A DNA stretch of 42,332 nt, taken from NCBI GenBank assembly GCA_937922945.1, contig CAKZUP010000059.1, forward strand, positions 1-42,332, in the 5' to 3' direction. The notes below the pieces were generated by a model. The model was not told the DNA's origin, made no database searches, and saw only the letters and a program-made list of their open reading frames with translations. Position numbers and translations under genes: made by a program. Shown here in pieces: positions 24,035 through 34,122 of the stretch. Position 1 is the stretch's first letter; every line of letters starts with the position of its first letter. The DNA comes from an uncultured Granulosicoccaceae bacterium (GTDB lineage Bacteria > Pseudomonadota > Gammaproteobacteria > Granulosicoccales > Granulosicoccaceae).

Positions 24035-25879
24035 ATGAATGTGAAAACATCAGCTGAGCTGGAAAACGAAGAACCTTCAAAAAAATCTGGCCAGATTTTA
24101 CTTGAAGCAACGGGCTTGTGTAAGTCGTATATTTCTTCCGAGGGTAATAATGATGTGCTTCGTGATATCAATTTCAAGGTCAAAGAGGGAGAGTTTATCG
24201 CCATTGTCGGGTTCTCTGGTGCTGGCAAGACCACATTGATATCGCAGTTGGCGGGGCTTGAAAACCCAACCAAAGGCGCGGTGTTGTATAAAGATAAAGA
24301 GATTGATGGGCCGGATAGACACCGCTCCGTTGTATTTCAGTCTTACTCGTTGTTACCTTGGTTGTCGGTAACCGGGAATGTGGAACTGGCGGTTAATTCT
24401 GCCGGCAAGAAATTATCTGCAGCGCAAAGAAAAGAAAAAGTTAATCACTACATCGATCTGGTGGGTTTGTCTCACGCAAAATCGCGTCGGCCTGCTGAGC
24501 TATCCGGTGGTATGCGTCAACGAGTGTCTGTAGCGCGGGCGTTGGCCATGCAATCACCGGTTTTGTTGCTGGATGAACCCTTGTCAGCGTTGGATGCACT
24601 AAGCCGCGCAAGACTACAAGATGAATTCGCAGCCATTTCCGAACAGGAAAAACGCACCATCGTGTTGGTCACCAACGATGTGGATGAAGCTATATTGCTG
24701 GCCGATCGGGTTCTGATTCTAACTCCAGCGCCTGCCGCTACTATTGGTAAGGCATTCGATGTGTCTATATCCAGACCAAGAAATCGAACCGACATGAATA
24801 GCGATACGAACTATATCGAGTTGCGTGCGAAAATCACTCGGTATCTGTTATCTCTTGCTTCCAGCAATGCAGCCGCACAGGAACATATAAAAACAGAGCT
24901 GCCACAGATTGTTCCTATAACCAGCCACCCGAAATTTGATGGAACGGCAAAGCCTGCGCTGGCTGAAAAAGATAAAAATGACAGACCAGATGATCGATAC
25001 ATCCAATTCAGTGCTGTATCGAAAGTCTATCCCACACCGAATGGTCCGTTGACGGTCGTTGAAGAATTCGAACTGGAAATGAAGAAGGGCGAATTCGTTA
25101 CGTTAATTGGACACTCCGGCTGTGGTAAGTCGACTGTGTTAACTATGGCTAGCGGATTAAACCCGATAAGCTCAGGCGGTATTGTGCTTGATGGTCTGCA
25201 TATAAAACAGGCAGGGCCTGATAAGGCCGTTGTATTCCAAGCGCCTTCCTTAATGCCCTGGATGAGCGCGTACCAGAATGTATCGCTGGGTGTAAGCCGA
25301 GTTTATCCTAAAGCGTCAAATGCTGAGCGACGCGATGTCTGCGAATATTATCTGGAGCGCGTTGGCCTCGCTGATGCGATGCATAGACGCGCATCGGAGT
25401 TATCCAATGGCATGCAACAACGTGTAGGCATTGCGCGGGCTTTTGCATTATCACCAAAGCTACTTTTATTGGATGAGCCGTTCGGCATGTTAGATAGCCT
25501 AACGCGTTGGGAGCTACAAGACGTGTTAATGGACGTTTGGTCGCGCACCAAAGTAACAGCTGTTTGTGTAACGCACGATGTTGATGAAGCTATTTTATTG
25601 GGTGATCGGGTGGTGATGATGTCTAACGGCCCAAATGCCAAAGTGGGCAATATCATGAACGTCGATCTAGAGCGGCCACGCTCTAGAGATGCTCTGCTTT
25701 CGCATAAAAACTATTATGCCTATCGCGAAGAGCTGCTCGGATTTCTGGAAGCGTATGAAGGTGGTTCGAATCCGAGTCCGGAATTACTGGAAGCGATTGC
25801 TCGTAAACGTGAGGATACGCTCTTCCAGAGAGAATCAATCAATGAACAACAGAGAATAAGTGCACTGGAGTCATCATGA
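24035..25879 (+). CDS. Fused double ATPase of the nitrate transporter (NrtD-NrtC type)
   Basis: 614 residues containing two complete ABC ATPase domains in one chain. NBD1 (about 20-245) has Walker A GFSGAGKT at 59-66, signature LSGGM at 156-160 and Walker B with Asp180-Glu181. Its H-loop reads VTNDVDEA, so the usual His is Asn214. NBD2 (about 322-550) has Walker A GHSGCGKS at 359-366, signature LSNGM at 456-460, Asp480-Glu481 and a normal His514 (VTHDVDEA). In cyanobacteria NrtC and NrtD are separate proteins and NrtC carries a binding-protein-like tail; here they are joined by about 75 residues and that tail is missing. The substitution in NBD1 suggests an asymmetric transporter. The end overlaps nirB by 4 bp. 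Confidence 0.9.
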   Translation: MNVKTSAELENEEPSKKSGQILLEATGLCKSYISSEGNNDVLRDINFKVKEGEFIAIVGFSGAGKTTLISQLAGLENPTKGAVLYKDKEIDGPDRHRSVVFQSYSLLPWLSVTGNVELAVNSAGKKLSAAQRKEKVNHYIDLVGLSHAKSRRPAELSGGMRQRVSVARALAMQSPVLLLDEPLSALDALSRARLQDEFAAISEQEKRTIVLVTNDVDEAILLADRVLILTPAPAATIGKAFDVSISRPRNRTDMNSDTNYIELRAKITRYLLSLASSNAAAQEHIKTELPQIVPITSHPKFDGTAKPALAEKDKNDRPDDRYIQFSAVSKVYPTPNGPLTVVEEFELEMKKGEFVTLIGHSGCGKSTVLTMASGLNPISSGGIVLDGLHIKQAGPDKAVVFQAPSLMPWMSAYQNVSLGVSRVYPKASNAERRDVCEYYLERVGLADAMHRRASELSNGMQQRVGIARAFALSPKLLLLDEPFGMLDSLTRWELQDVLMDVWSRTKVTAVCVTHDVDEAILLGDRVVMMSNGPNAKVGNIMNVDLERPRSRDALLSHKNYYAYREELLGFLEAYEGGSNPSPELLEAIARKREDTLFQRESINEQQRISALESS

Positions 25880-28329
25880 TGGAGGGTAAAGAAAAGTTAC
25901 TTATAATTGGTAACGGTATGGCGCCGGGTCGTATGTTGGAGTACTTGATTGCAGAAGATTCTAATCGATATTCGATTGAGATATTCAATGCCGAACCGCG
26001 CGTGAATTACAACCGGTTGATGCTATCACCGGTGTTAACGGGTGAGAAAAAATACACCGATATCATCACGCACGATGATCATTGGTATGAGCAGAACAAT
26101 ATAAAACTGCACAAAGCCACACCTATCGCATCCATCGATACCTCCGTGAAAACCATTACTACCAGCAAAGGCGAAACGCATGAATATAGCAAGCTTGTGA
26201 TTGCGACCGGATCTGTGCCGTTTGTGATTCCAGTTCCGGGTGCAGACCTTTCAGGCGTCATGGTTTATCGGGACTTGGACGATGTCGATAACATGATTAA
26301 AGCCGCCAGTGGTGGCGGACGAGCCGTTGTTATAGGCGGTGGCCTTCTCGGGTTAGAGGCCGCAGCCGGGTTGCATGAACAAGGGATGTCTGTAACGGTT
26401 GTACATCTCGCCGATACATTAATGGAGAAGCAACTCGATTCAGCCGCAGGCTTCTTGCTGAAAGAGTCCATGAGTGAGAAGGGTATTGACATTATTACTG
26501 GTGCCAACACTCAGCAGATAGTGGGCAGTGAAACCGTTAGCGCTGTGGTGTTGGAAGATGGCCGACAAATCGATTGTGAGCTAGTGGTTATGGCTGTGGG
26601 TATCAAGCCTTCGGCTGGCTTGGCAAAAGATGCAGGGCTTGATGTCCATCGAGGAATCGTTGTCGACGATACCTTGCTAACGTCAGAAAAAGATGTATAT
26701 GCCTTGGGCGAATGCGTCGAGCATAACTCGGTTGTTTATGGCTTGGTCGCACCTTTGTATGAAATGGCTAAAGTACTGGCAAGCCAGCTGTTACAACAGC
26801 CCGGTCAATACACAGGTTCGACGACCTCTGCCAAGCTTAAAGTCAGTGGTGTTGATTTGTTTTCCGCGGGTGACTTTCTGGATAACGACAGGCGCGAAGA
26901 GATTGTGCTGCGTGATGCCAAGGAGGGCATTTATAAGCGCCTTGTTATAGAGGGCGATAAATTGTGCGGCATTGTACTCTACGGCGACACCGCGGACTCT
27001 GCCTGGTACTTTGATTTATTGCGCCGCGGAGAAACTATCACAGAGTTTCGGGATACTTTAATATTTGGCCAAGCGTATCAAGGGGCGGGTCTGGTAGACC
27101 CTAGCGCAGCCGTTGCAGCATTGCCAGACGATGCAGAAATATGTGGTTGCAACGGCATTTGTAAATCCAGCATTGTCGAAAGTATCACCACGCACAAGCT
27201 CAGTACGCTCGATGAAGTCCGGTCGCACACAAAAGCATCATCGTCTTGTGGAACCTGCACCGGTCTGGTCGAACAGCTTATGAGTTTAACGCTGGGTGAT
27301 ACGTATCAACCATCGGCCATTACACCAATGTGTGGGTGTACCGGTTTGGGTCACGACGATGTACGGCGACTTATCCGCACGCATTCGCTGCAAACGATTC
27401 CTGCAGTTATGCAGACATTAGAATGGAGTAGCTCCTGCGGTTGCGCTAAATGCCGCCCAGCGTTGAATTACTATTTGGTGTGCGAATGGCCGGAGCACTA
27501 TAAGGACGACTATCAGTCCCGTTTTATCAACGAACGAGTCCATGCCAATATTCAAAAAGATGGAACCTTTTCAGTAGTACCCCGAATGTGGGGTGGTATG
27601 ACGTCGGCAGACGAATTACGCGCAATAGCCGATGTGGTTGATAAATTTAATGTGCCTGCAGTAAAAGTCACTGGTGGACAGCGCATCGACTTACTGGGTA
27701 TTGAAAAAGAGCAACTACCCGAAGTCTGGAAAGACTTAGGCAAGGTCGGGTTTGTTTCCGGTCATGCGTATGCAAAGGGTTTACGAACAGTCAAAACCTG
27801 TGTGGGTGACACATGGTGTCGTTTTGGCACACAAGATTCCACCGGACTGGGTATACGGCTTGAGAAAACCCTGTGGGGTTCGTGGACGCCTGCCAAAGTA
27901 AAGCTGGCTGTATCAGGTTGTCCGCGTAATTGCGCGGAAGCAACCTGTAAAGACATCGGTGTTATATGCGTTGATTCTGGATACGATTTACATTTTGCCG
28001 GTGCCGCCGGCCTGGATATAAAAGGCACGGAAGTGCTCGGTCATGTTTCCAGCGAAGATGAGGTAGTAAGCCATATAGCAGCGCTACTGCAAATGTACCG
28101 CGAACAAGGTCATTATCTCGAGCGGATTTACAAGTGGGCTCGCCGAGTGGGTGTGGACGTTGTAAAACAACAGATCATGGACGATGAGTCGAACCGGAAT
28201 CAATTAATGGCACGCTTTTTTGCCTCACAGAAAGTGGCTCAGGTTGACCCATGGGAGCAACGCGGGAAGGGATTGCACGCGTATGAGTTTGCGCCGCTTA
28301 AAGCCACCAAGTTGCAGGTGGTTGCATGA
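25876..28329 (+). CDS. nirB: NADH-dependent nitrite reductase, large subunit
   Basis: 817 residues with the usual assimilatory order. An FAD/NAD(P)H domain covers about 5-400 (IIGNGMAP; VVIGGGLLGLEAA). Next come two BFD-like [2Fe-2S] modules, with cysteines 423, 425, 458, 461 and 486, 488, 521, 523/526. The last part is a sirohaem/[4Fe-4S] reductase half with Cys642 and Cys648 (TCVGDTWC) and Cys682 and Cys686 (SGCPRNC). It reduces nitrite to ammonium in the cytoplasm with NirD. The start is ATG 25876 (GGAG at 25867-25870); ATG 25879 is equally in frame. It overlaps the ATPase gene before it and nirD after it by 4 bp each. Confidence 0.95.
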   Translation: MMEGKEKLLIIGNGMAPGRMLEYLIAEDSNRYSIEIFNAEPRVNYNRLMLSPVLTGEKKYTDIITHDDHWYEQNNIKLHKATPIASIDTSVKTITTSKGETHEYSKLVIATGSVPFVIPVPGADLSGVMVYRDLDDVDNMIKAASGGGRAVVIGGGLLGLEAAAGLHEQGMSVTVVHLADTLMEKQLDSAAGFLLKESMSEKGIDIITGANTQQIVGSETVSAVVLEDGRQIDCELVVMAVGIKPSAGLAKDAGLDVHRGIVVDDTLLTSEKDVYALGECVEHNSVVYGLVAPLYEMAKVLASQLLQQPGQYTGSTTSAKLKVSGVDLFSAGDFLDNDRREEIVLRDAKEGIYKRLVIEGDKLCGIVLYGDTADSAWYFDLLRRGETITEFRDTLIFGQAYQGAGLVDPSAAVAALPDDAEICGCNGICKSSIVESITTHKLSTLDEVRSHTKASSSCGTCTGLVEQLMSLTLGDTYQPSAITPMCGCTGLGHDDVRRLIRTHSLQTIPAVMQTLEWSSSCGCAKCRPALNYYLVCEWPEHYKDDYQSRFINERVHANIQKDGTFSVVPRMWGGMTSADELRAIADVVDKFNVPAVKVTGGQRIDLLGIEKEQLPEVWKDLGKVGFVSGHAYAKGLRTVKTCVGDTWCRFGTQDSTGLGIRLEKTLWGSWTPAKVKLAVSGCPRNCAEATCKDIGVICVDSGYDLHFAGAAGLDIKGTEVLGHVSSEDEVVSHIAALLQMYREQGHYLERIYKWARRVGVDVVKQQIMDDESNRNQLMARFFASQKVAQVDPWEQRGKGLHAYEFAPLKATKLQVVA

Positions 28330-28697
28330 AGAAACAACACTGGGTTCGTGTTGCGCAGCTTGCAGACATTCCTGTAAGAGGTGCGCGGCGACTAAAATAT
28401 CAGGGCACGACCATCGCGTTGTTTCGCACGGTTGATAACACTGTGTATGCCATTGGCGACCAATGCCCACATAAAGGTGGACCGCTAAGTCAGGGAATTG
28501 TGCACGACAACTGCGTTACATGCCCATTGCACAACTGGGTTATTTCATTGGAAACAGGCGAAGCGCAAGGGGCTGATGAAGGCCAAGTGTCCGTCTACTT
28601 AGTAAAGATAGAGGAAGATACTGTGTTGATTGATGTGAGTAATCATGTTGAACCAGAACCTGCAGGCATCCAGTCTATTCCAGTGAGTATAAGTTGA
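28326..28697 (+). CDS. nirD: Nitrite reductase small subunit, Rieske-like
   Basis: A 123-residue protein with an intact Rieske [2Fe-2S] motif: Cys47 and His49 (DQCPHKG), Cys66 and His69 (VTCPLHNW). Some enterobacterial NirD proteins have lost these ligands, so this one belongs to the cluster-binding type. It partners NirB. Its ATG overlaps the nirB stop (ATGA), and its own TGA overlaps the TTG start of nasA, so translation of the three is likely coupled. Confidence 0.92.
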   Translation: MKKQHWVRVAQLADIPVRGARRLKYQGTTIALFRTVDNTVYAIGDQCPHKGGPLSQGIVHDNCVTCPLHNWVISLETGEAQGADEGQVSVYLVKIEEDTVLIDVSNHVEPEPAGIQSIPVSIS

Positions 28698-31417
28698 ACA
28701 TTTCACTCGTCACACCAACACCGCGCACCGTCAAAACAACGTGCCCTTATTGCGGTGTGGGCTGTGGTGTTGCCGTGGGCCTTGATAGTAGCAACAACGT
28801 CACTATCAGTGGCGATGACAAACACCCGGCAAATGCCGGTAAATTATGCTCCAAGGGCCTTGCGTTGGCACAAACCCTAGAACCGGTTGGGCGTCTTTTG
28901 TCACCTGAGATAAAGGGTCTTCAGTGCGAGTGGGATGATGCAATCGATCATATAGCGAGCCAGCTGCAAACCACCATCGAACAACATGGTGCTGAATCTG
29001 TGGCCTTTTATGTCTCCGGTCAACTACTCACTGAAGACTATTACGTGGTTAATAAATTAGTCAAAGGCTATATTGGTTCTGCGAATATTGATACGAACTC
29101 CCGCTTATGCATGGCCTCCAGTGTGGCAGGACACAAACGGGCATTTGGCAGTGACACTGTGCCAGGACAATACAGTGATTTCGAATCGGCAGACTTAATC
29201 CTGTTAACCGGGTCGAATCTGGCCTGGTGTCATCCGATTTTGCAACAAAGAATATCGGCGGCAAAAGCTGCGCGCCCTGAATTAACCGTGGTTGTTATCG
29301 ATCCGCGGCGAACCGCTACTGCAGAGTTGGCAGACATTCATTTACAGATTAAATCTAATTCAGATGTCGCGCTGTTCAACGGCCTGCTGGATTATCTGTC
29401 CAGCAATGGTGGCTTGAACACCGACTACATACAGGAGCACACAGTTGGAATAGAACAAGCATTAGCTGCCGCCAGTCAGCTACAGGCTGAACAAGTGGCC
29501 CAGCTCACGGGTATTAGCTGCGAGCAAATCACACACTTCTATAGCCTGTTTACGCAAACCCAAAAAGTGATGACGGTTTATAGTCAAGGCGTAAATCAAT
29601 CGAGTACAGGCACCGATACCGTTAACAGCATTATTAATTGTCATCTTGCCAGCGGGCGTATCGGCAAACCCGGTATGGGGCCCTTCTCTGTGACAGGGCA
29701 GCCCAATGCCATGGGCGGGCGTGAAGTGGGTGGTTTGAGCAATATGCTGGCAGCCCACATGGATCTGGATAATGCAGAACATCAACACACCGTGCAAACC
29801 TTTTGGTCGTCGCCAACACTGGCAAAAAAGCCCGGGTTGAAAGCGGTAGAGTTATTCGATGCGATAGGCCAGGGGAAAATAAAATTCCTGTGGATTATGG
29901 CAACCAACCCCGTGGTGAGTATGCCCGAAGCTGATGCTGTTAAAACGGCTTTGGCGGCTTGCCCGTTTGTCGTGGTATCGGATGTGGTCAGTGCTAATGA
30001 CACGCTGGCTTTCGCTGATGTGAAGTTACCAGCTGCGGCATGGAGCGAGAAAGACGGCACTGTGACAAACTCTGAGCGGCGTATTTCCCGGCAACGCGCG
30101 TTTCGCTCTTTGCCCCCGAAAGTCAGGCCCGATTGGTGGGCTGTGTGCGCCGTTGCTAAAAAATTATGGCCAGGTGATGCGTTCAGCTATAACAGTGCAG
30201 CGGATATTTTCCGAGAGCATGCAACGTTATCCGGGTTTCATAATAATGGTACGCGCGATTTTGACATTAGCGCTTGTGATGCCATTACTTGCGATGAATA
30301 TGACGCTATGGAACCGTTCGTATGGCCATGGCGCAAGGGTGAAAACCAGTCAGAGCGTCGTTTCTTTTCCAACGGACAATTCTATACGCCAACTAAACGT
30401 GCCCGGCTCGTCCCTGTGTTGCATAAACAATCTTTGGAGCACAAATCTCACTTAGTCATGAACACGGGTAGAGTGCGCGATCAGTGGCATACCATGACAC
30501 GCACTGGGTTTATACCGGTTTTATCAGCTCATTATTCGGAGCCGTTTGTTGAATTGCATCCCCAGGATGCTGACAAGTATGCTGTTGCCAACAACGATAT
30601 AGTGCGCATTTTCAGTAACGAGAAGTCGGTATTAATGCGTGCAGTTGTTTCTGAGAAACAACAGCCGGATAACCTGTTTGTACCCATGCATTGGTCTGAT
30701 TCTCATGCGTCAGTAGCCCGCGTCAATGCTCTGGTATCGGACACCGTCGATCCGGTTTCAGGTCAGCCTGCGTCCAAAAGTGCGCTGGTTCAGATAGAGA
30801 AATATGCAGCCGCATCTTACACCTTTGCCGTAGTTAAAGACTGGAAGCTTGCCAAACGCATTATTAATCGATTGAAACTTGCACACGCTGAAGCACCATT
30901 TTATTGGTCTAGATCAGTTTGTGAGCGAGGCTGGAGTATAGAGATTGCCAGTCTTTTCTCACCCCTGTGTAGTCTTCAGTACTGGCAGCATGAGTTACTG
31001 TCGATAAACCAGTCGTGGGTTGAGTTTGATGATACTGCTGCATTGAATCATCGGTTAGCCTGCTTTCAGGATGACGCATTACATACTGCTGTATTTATCG
31101 GATCGAACCCGCAACGGCTCGCGCGTGGTTTGTTGACTGAGCAATTAGGTGCGGTAGTTGAACCGCGACGCCGTTATCAAATCATGGCTGGCCTGCCGTC
31201 AGCTAACCAAGAGGATAAAGGCGAAATAGTCTGTTCTTGCTTTATGGTGGGCGCGAATCAGATTCAGCGATGTCTTAGGGAAAATCAGTGTCAAACTGTT
31301 GATAGTGTGGGCACTCATACCAATGCAGGCACCAACTGCGGTTCATGTCGTGGCGAATTACAACTGCTATTGAATCGTCACGCGTTGTCCGCGGAGCCGC
31401 AAAAGCTCAGCGTATAA
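28694..31417 (+). CDS. nasA: Assimilatory nitrate reductase, catalytic subunit
   Basis: 907 residues of the molybdopterin oxidoreductase family. The N-terminal [4Fe-4S] ligands are Cys17, Cys20, Cys24 and Cys52. The bis-MGD domain includes GPFSVTGQPNAMGGREVGG, the region typical of NasA. A C-terminal BFD-like [2Fe-2S] domain has Cys847, Cys849, Cys882 and Cys885. The extra C-terminal cluster is typical of assimilatory enzymes that take electrons from a partner protein or ferredoxin. It reduces nitrate to nitrite in the cytoplasm. The start is TTG at 28694, overlapping the nirD stop; no ATG occurs before the first iron-sulfur ligand. No separate NasB-type electron donor is present in the window. 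Confidence 0.93.
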   Translation: MNISLVTPTPRTVKTTCPYCGVGCGVAVGLDSSNNVTISGDDKHPANAGKLCSKGLALAQTLEPVGRLLSPEIKGLQCEWDDAIDHIASQLQTTIEQHGAESVAFYVSGQLLTEDYYVVNKLVKGYIGSANIDTNSRLCMASSVAGHKRAFGSDTVPGQYSDFESADLILLTGSNLAWCHPILQQRISAAKAARPELTVVVIDPRRTATAELADIHLQIKSNSDVALFNGLLDYLSSNGGLNTDYIQEHTVGIEQALAAASQLQAEQVAQLTGISCEQITHFYSLFTQTQKVMTVYSQGVNQSSTGTDTVNSIINCHLASGRIGKPGMGPFSVTGQPNAMGGREVGGLSNMLAAHMDLDNAEHQHTVQTFWSSPTLAKKPGLKAVELFDAIGQGKIKFLWIMATNPVVSMPEADAVKTALAACPFVVVSDVVSANDTLAFADVKLPAAAWSEKDGTVTNSERRISRQRAFRSLPPKVRPDWWAVCAVAKKLWPGDAFSYNSAADIFREHATLSGFHNNGTRDFDISACDAITCDEYDAMEPFVWPWRKGENQSERRFFSNGQFYTPTKRARLVPVLHKQSLEHKSHLVMNTGRVRDQWHTMTRTGFIPVLSAHYSEPFVELHPQDADKYAVANNDIVRIFSNEKSVLMRAVVSEKQQPDNLFVPMHWSDSHASVARVNALVSDTVDPVSGQPASKSALVQIEKYAAASYTFAVVKDWKLAKRIINRLKLAHAEAPFYWSRSVCERGWSIEIASLFSPLCSLQYWQHELLSINQSWVEFDDTAALNHRLACFQDDALHTAVFIGSNPQRLARGLLTEQLGAVVEPRRRYQIMAGLPSANQEDKGEIVCSCFMVGANQIQRCLRENQCQTVDSVGTHTNAGTNCGSCRGELQLLLNRHALSAEPQKLSV

Positions 31418-31720
31418 CGGGTCGTTTGCTCGCTAAGTGTTTTTATTTGGAGTTTGAACTTACTATCGCCTTGTTCAGTGAAGCCCTCGGAGCAATAACT
31501 CCACACACCTTGCCCCGTATTTGCCCTACGATTCACAGGTTCTGTGTCACCGAGTTCCCGATTAGCCGCCCAAGCAAATAAAACCGGCCAAAATCGAACT
31601 ATTGACTCTCTGGCGGGACTATCATGCAGAGGCATTCGTAATTGGGGTGCTTCATAATAGTGCCGGATATTGCTAAAATACGCGGCCTAATCCACCCGTC
31701 TTCAGGACACCGGTAAGCAG
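31418..31720. other. Gap between nasA and icd
   Basis: About 300 bp with no coding sequence that I would support. A short open stretch continues from the nasA end in other frames but has no ribosome site and no recognisable family. The only feature of note is the probable icd promoter near its right end. No hairpin with a T run was found to end the nitrate operon. Confidence 0.5.
31651..31679 (+). promoter_or_regulatory. Probable sigma-70 promoter of icd
   Basis: TTCATA at 31651-31656 and TAAAAT at 31674-31679 are separated by 17 bp, matching the -35 and -10 consensus at four and five of six positions. They stand about 40 bp before the icd start, a normal leader length. This is an assignment by eye. 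Confidence 0.45.
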
Positions 31721-33955
31721 ATGCCAGATAGCAAACAAAAAATCATATACACCATAACCGATGAAGCGCCTCAGCTGGCCACGGCATCCCTGTTGCCGAT
31801 AGTAAAGTCGTTTACCTCCGCTGCTGGCATCGACGTTGAAACCAGTGATATTTCGGTTGCCGCGCGTGTATTGGCTGAATTTCCCGAATTTTTGACTGAC
31901 GAGCAAAAAGTACCCAACAACCTTGAGGAATTAGGTCGGCTTACCCAGAACCCGAACACGAACATCATCAAGCTGCCCAATATCAGTGCATCGGTACAGC
32001 AGCTTCAGGCGTGTATAGAAGAGTTGCAATCCAAGGGCTACAAAATTCCGGACTATCCGGATGACCCTCGCGACGATGCGGAACGAGAACTTCAGAAACG
32101 CTTTGGCAAAGTATTGGGTAGCGCGGTTAACCCGGTGTTACGTGAAGGCAATTCTGATCGTCGTGCGCCGAAGGCTGTTAAGAACTTCGCAAAAAAGAAT
32201 CCGCATTCCATGGGTGAGTGGAAGCAGTGGTCTCGTACGCATGTGTCACACATGCACTCGGGTGACTTTTATCACGGCGAGCAATCAGTCACCGTGGATA
32301 AAGCCCGCACGATTCGCATGGAGCTTGTTGGTGAAAGTGGAGAAGTTGAGGTATTAAAGCCAGAGATTCCATTGCTTGATGGTGAAGTAATCGACCTTAT
32401 GTCCATGAGCAAGAAAGCGCTGTGCGAGTTTTATGAACGTGAAATGGAAGATTGTCGGGAAGCTGGCGTTCTGTTCTCTCTGCATGTGAAAGCCACCATG
32501 ATGAAAGTGTCGCACCCGATTGTGTTTGGGCATGCGGTAAAAATCTATTATAAAGACGCGTTCGATAAACACGGTGAGCTGTTCGATCAATTGGGTATTA
32601 ACGTTAACAATGGTATGGCAACGCTGTATGAAAAAATAGCGGAACTGCCAGCATCACAGCGCGAGGAAATAGAGCGCGATTTGCATGCCTGCAAAATTCG
32701 TCGGCCAAGATTGGCTATGGTGAATTCGGATAAAGGTATTACCAATTTTCATTCTCCCAGCGATGTTATCGTCGATGCGTCAATGCCAGCCATGATCCGC
32801 ACCGGCGGACAGATGTGGGGTGGTGATGGCAATTTGTATGACTGTAAAGCGGTTATTCCTGAATCAACTTTTGCACGCATTTATCAGGAAATTATTAATT
32901 TCTGTAAGTGGCACGGCAATTTCGATCCGGCAACCATGGGTACGGTACCCAACGTCGGGTTGATGGCTCAGAAAGCGGAAGAGTATGGTTCGCATGACAA
33001 AACGTTTGAAGCCTCCGAAGCCGGAACAGTCAGAATCACCGACAACGCTACTGATGAAGTTATTCTGCATACAACGGTAGAAGAGGGTGATATTTTCAGA
33101 ATGTGCCAAACCAAAGATGCGCCCATTAAAGATTGGGTGAAATTAGCGGTGCGGCGCGCAAGAGAATCTGAAACTCCAGTAGTGTTCTGGCTTGATCCAT
33201 ACCGCCCGCATGAAAACGAAATTATTAAAAAGGTTGAGCTTTATCTCAAAGACCATGACACAGAGGGTTTGGATATCCAGATGATGTCTCAGGTCAGAGC
33301 CATGCGATATACCTTAGAGCGAGTTGCGCGTGGGCTCGATACAATTTCTGCCACGGGTAATATTCTACGAGACTACTTAACCGATTTGTTTCCAATTCTG
33401 GAGCTTGGCACCAGTGCAAAAATGCTTTCAATTGTGCCGCTTATGGCCGGTGGTGGTTTGTTTGAAACGGGTGCAGGCGGTTCCGCGCCAAAGCACGTTG
33501 AACAGCTGATTGAAGAAAATCACCTACGTTGGGATTCTCTTGGTGAGTTTTTGGCCTTGGCGGTCTCTATAGAAGAGTTTGGTATCAAGCACGGCAATGA
33601 AAAGGCCAAGATACTAGCGGACGCTCTGGATGCTGCAACCGGACGCTTATTGGAGAACAACAAATCGCCATCACGCAAAGTGGGTCAGCTGGATAACCGT
33701 GGCAGTCATTTCTATCTGGCCTTGTACTGGGCCGAAGAACTGGCGACTCAAACGGATAACGCAGAGTTAGCAGCGCACTTCAAGACAGTATTCGACAAGC
33801 TAAATGCTGATGAAGAAAAAATTGTTAGTGAATTGAATGGTGTGCAGGGTAAGCCTGTTGATATCGGCGGTTACTTTTATTCCGACCCGGCATTATGTAA
33901 CGAAGTAATGCGACCTAGCAGCACGTTCAACGCCATTATAGATTCGATGACCTAG
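31721..33955 (+). CDS. icd2: Isocitrate dehydrogenase (NADP+), monomeric type
   Basis: 744 residues, the size of the monomeric IDH, which is about twice that of the dimeric enzyme. It starts [20 protein letters not shown] and contains the family blocks [14 protein letters not shown] and [20 protein letters not shown], holding the isocitrate-binding Ser and Arg residues. Further on, [20 protein letters not shown] and [18 protein letters not shown] are also typical. It converts isocitrate to 2-oxoglutarate with NADP+ in the TCA cycle, which supplies the carbon skeleton for the ammonium made by the upstream nitrate operon. It has its own likely promoter and is probably not regulated with that operon. 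Confidence 0.96.
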   Translation: MPDSKQKIIYTITDEAPQLATASLLPIVKSFTSAAGIDVETSDISVAARVLAEFPEFLTDEQKVPNNLEELGRLTQNPNTNIIKLPNISASVQQLQACIEELQSKGYKIPDYPDDPRDDAERELQKRFGKVLGSAVNPVLREGNSDRRAPKAVKNFAKKNPHSMGEWKQWSRTHVSHMHSGDFYHGEQSVTVDKARTIRMELVGESGEVEVLKPEIPLLDGEVIDLMSMSKKALCEFYEREMEDCREAGVLFSLHVKATMMKVSHPIVFGHAVKIYYKDAFDKHGELFDQLGINVNNGMATLYEKIAELPASQREEIERDLHACKIRRPRLAMVNSDKGITNFHSPSDVIVDASMPAMIRTGGQMWGGDGNLYDCKAVIPESTFARIYQEIINFCKWHGNFDPATMGTVPNVGLMAQKAEEYGSHDKTFEASEAGTVRITDNATDEVILHTTVEEGDIFRMCQTKDAPIKDWVKLAVRRARESETPVVFWLDPYRPHENEIIKKVELYLKDHDTEGLDIQMMSQVRAMRYTLERVARGLDTISATGNILRDYLTDLFPILELGTSAKMLSIVPLMAGGGLFETGAGGSAPKHVEQLIEENHLRWDSLGEFLALAVSIEEFGIKHGNEKAKILADALDAATGRLLENNKSPSRKVGQLDNRGSHFYLALYWAEELATQTDNAELAAHFKTVFDKLNADEEKIVSELNGVQGKPVDIGGYFYSDPALCNEVMRPSSTFNAIIDSMT

Positions 33956-33965
33956 TAGTCATTGA

Positions 33966-33983
33966 GCTAGCGACTGAGCTAGC
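33966..33983. terminator. Possible short stem-loop after icd
   Basis: GCTAGC at 33966-33971 and again at 33978-33983 pair across six bases, within a direct repeat of TGAGCTAGC. It lies 11 bp after the icd stop in the 167-bp gap before the convergent mipA-like gene. There is no T run, so if it works as a terminator it is not of the classical intrinsic kind. Confidence 0.25.
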
Positions 33984-34122
33984 CTGTGCATTCAGAATGT
34001 TGGAACCCGGGCTGCCCAAATTATTGTGCAGTCTGGGTGAAACGCCTCAATTGACTTCAATCAGAACGAGCTTTAAGTGCCCCTGCATTAATTCAATCAC
34101 AGCTAAGTACTTCCACTCGTTT

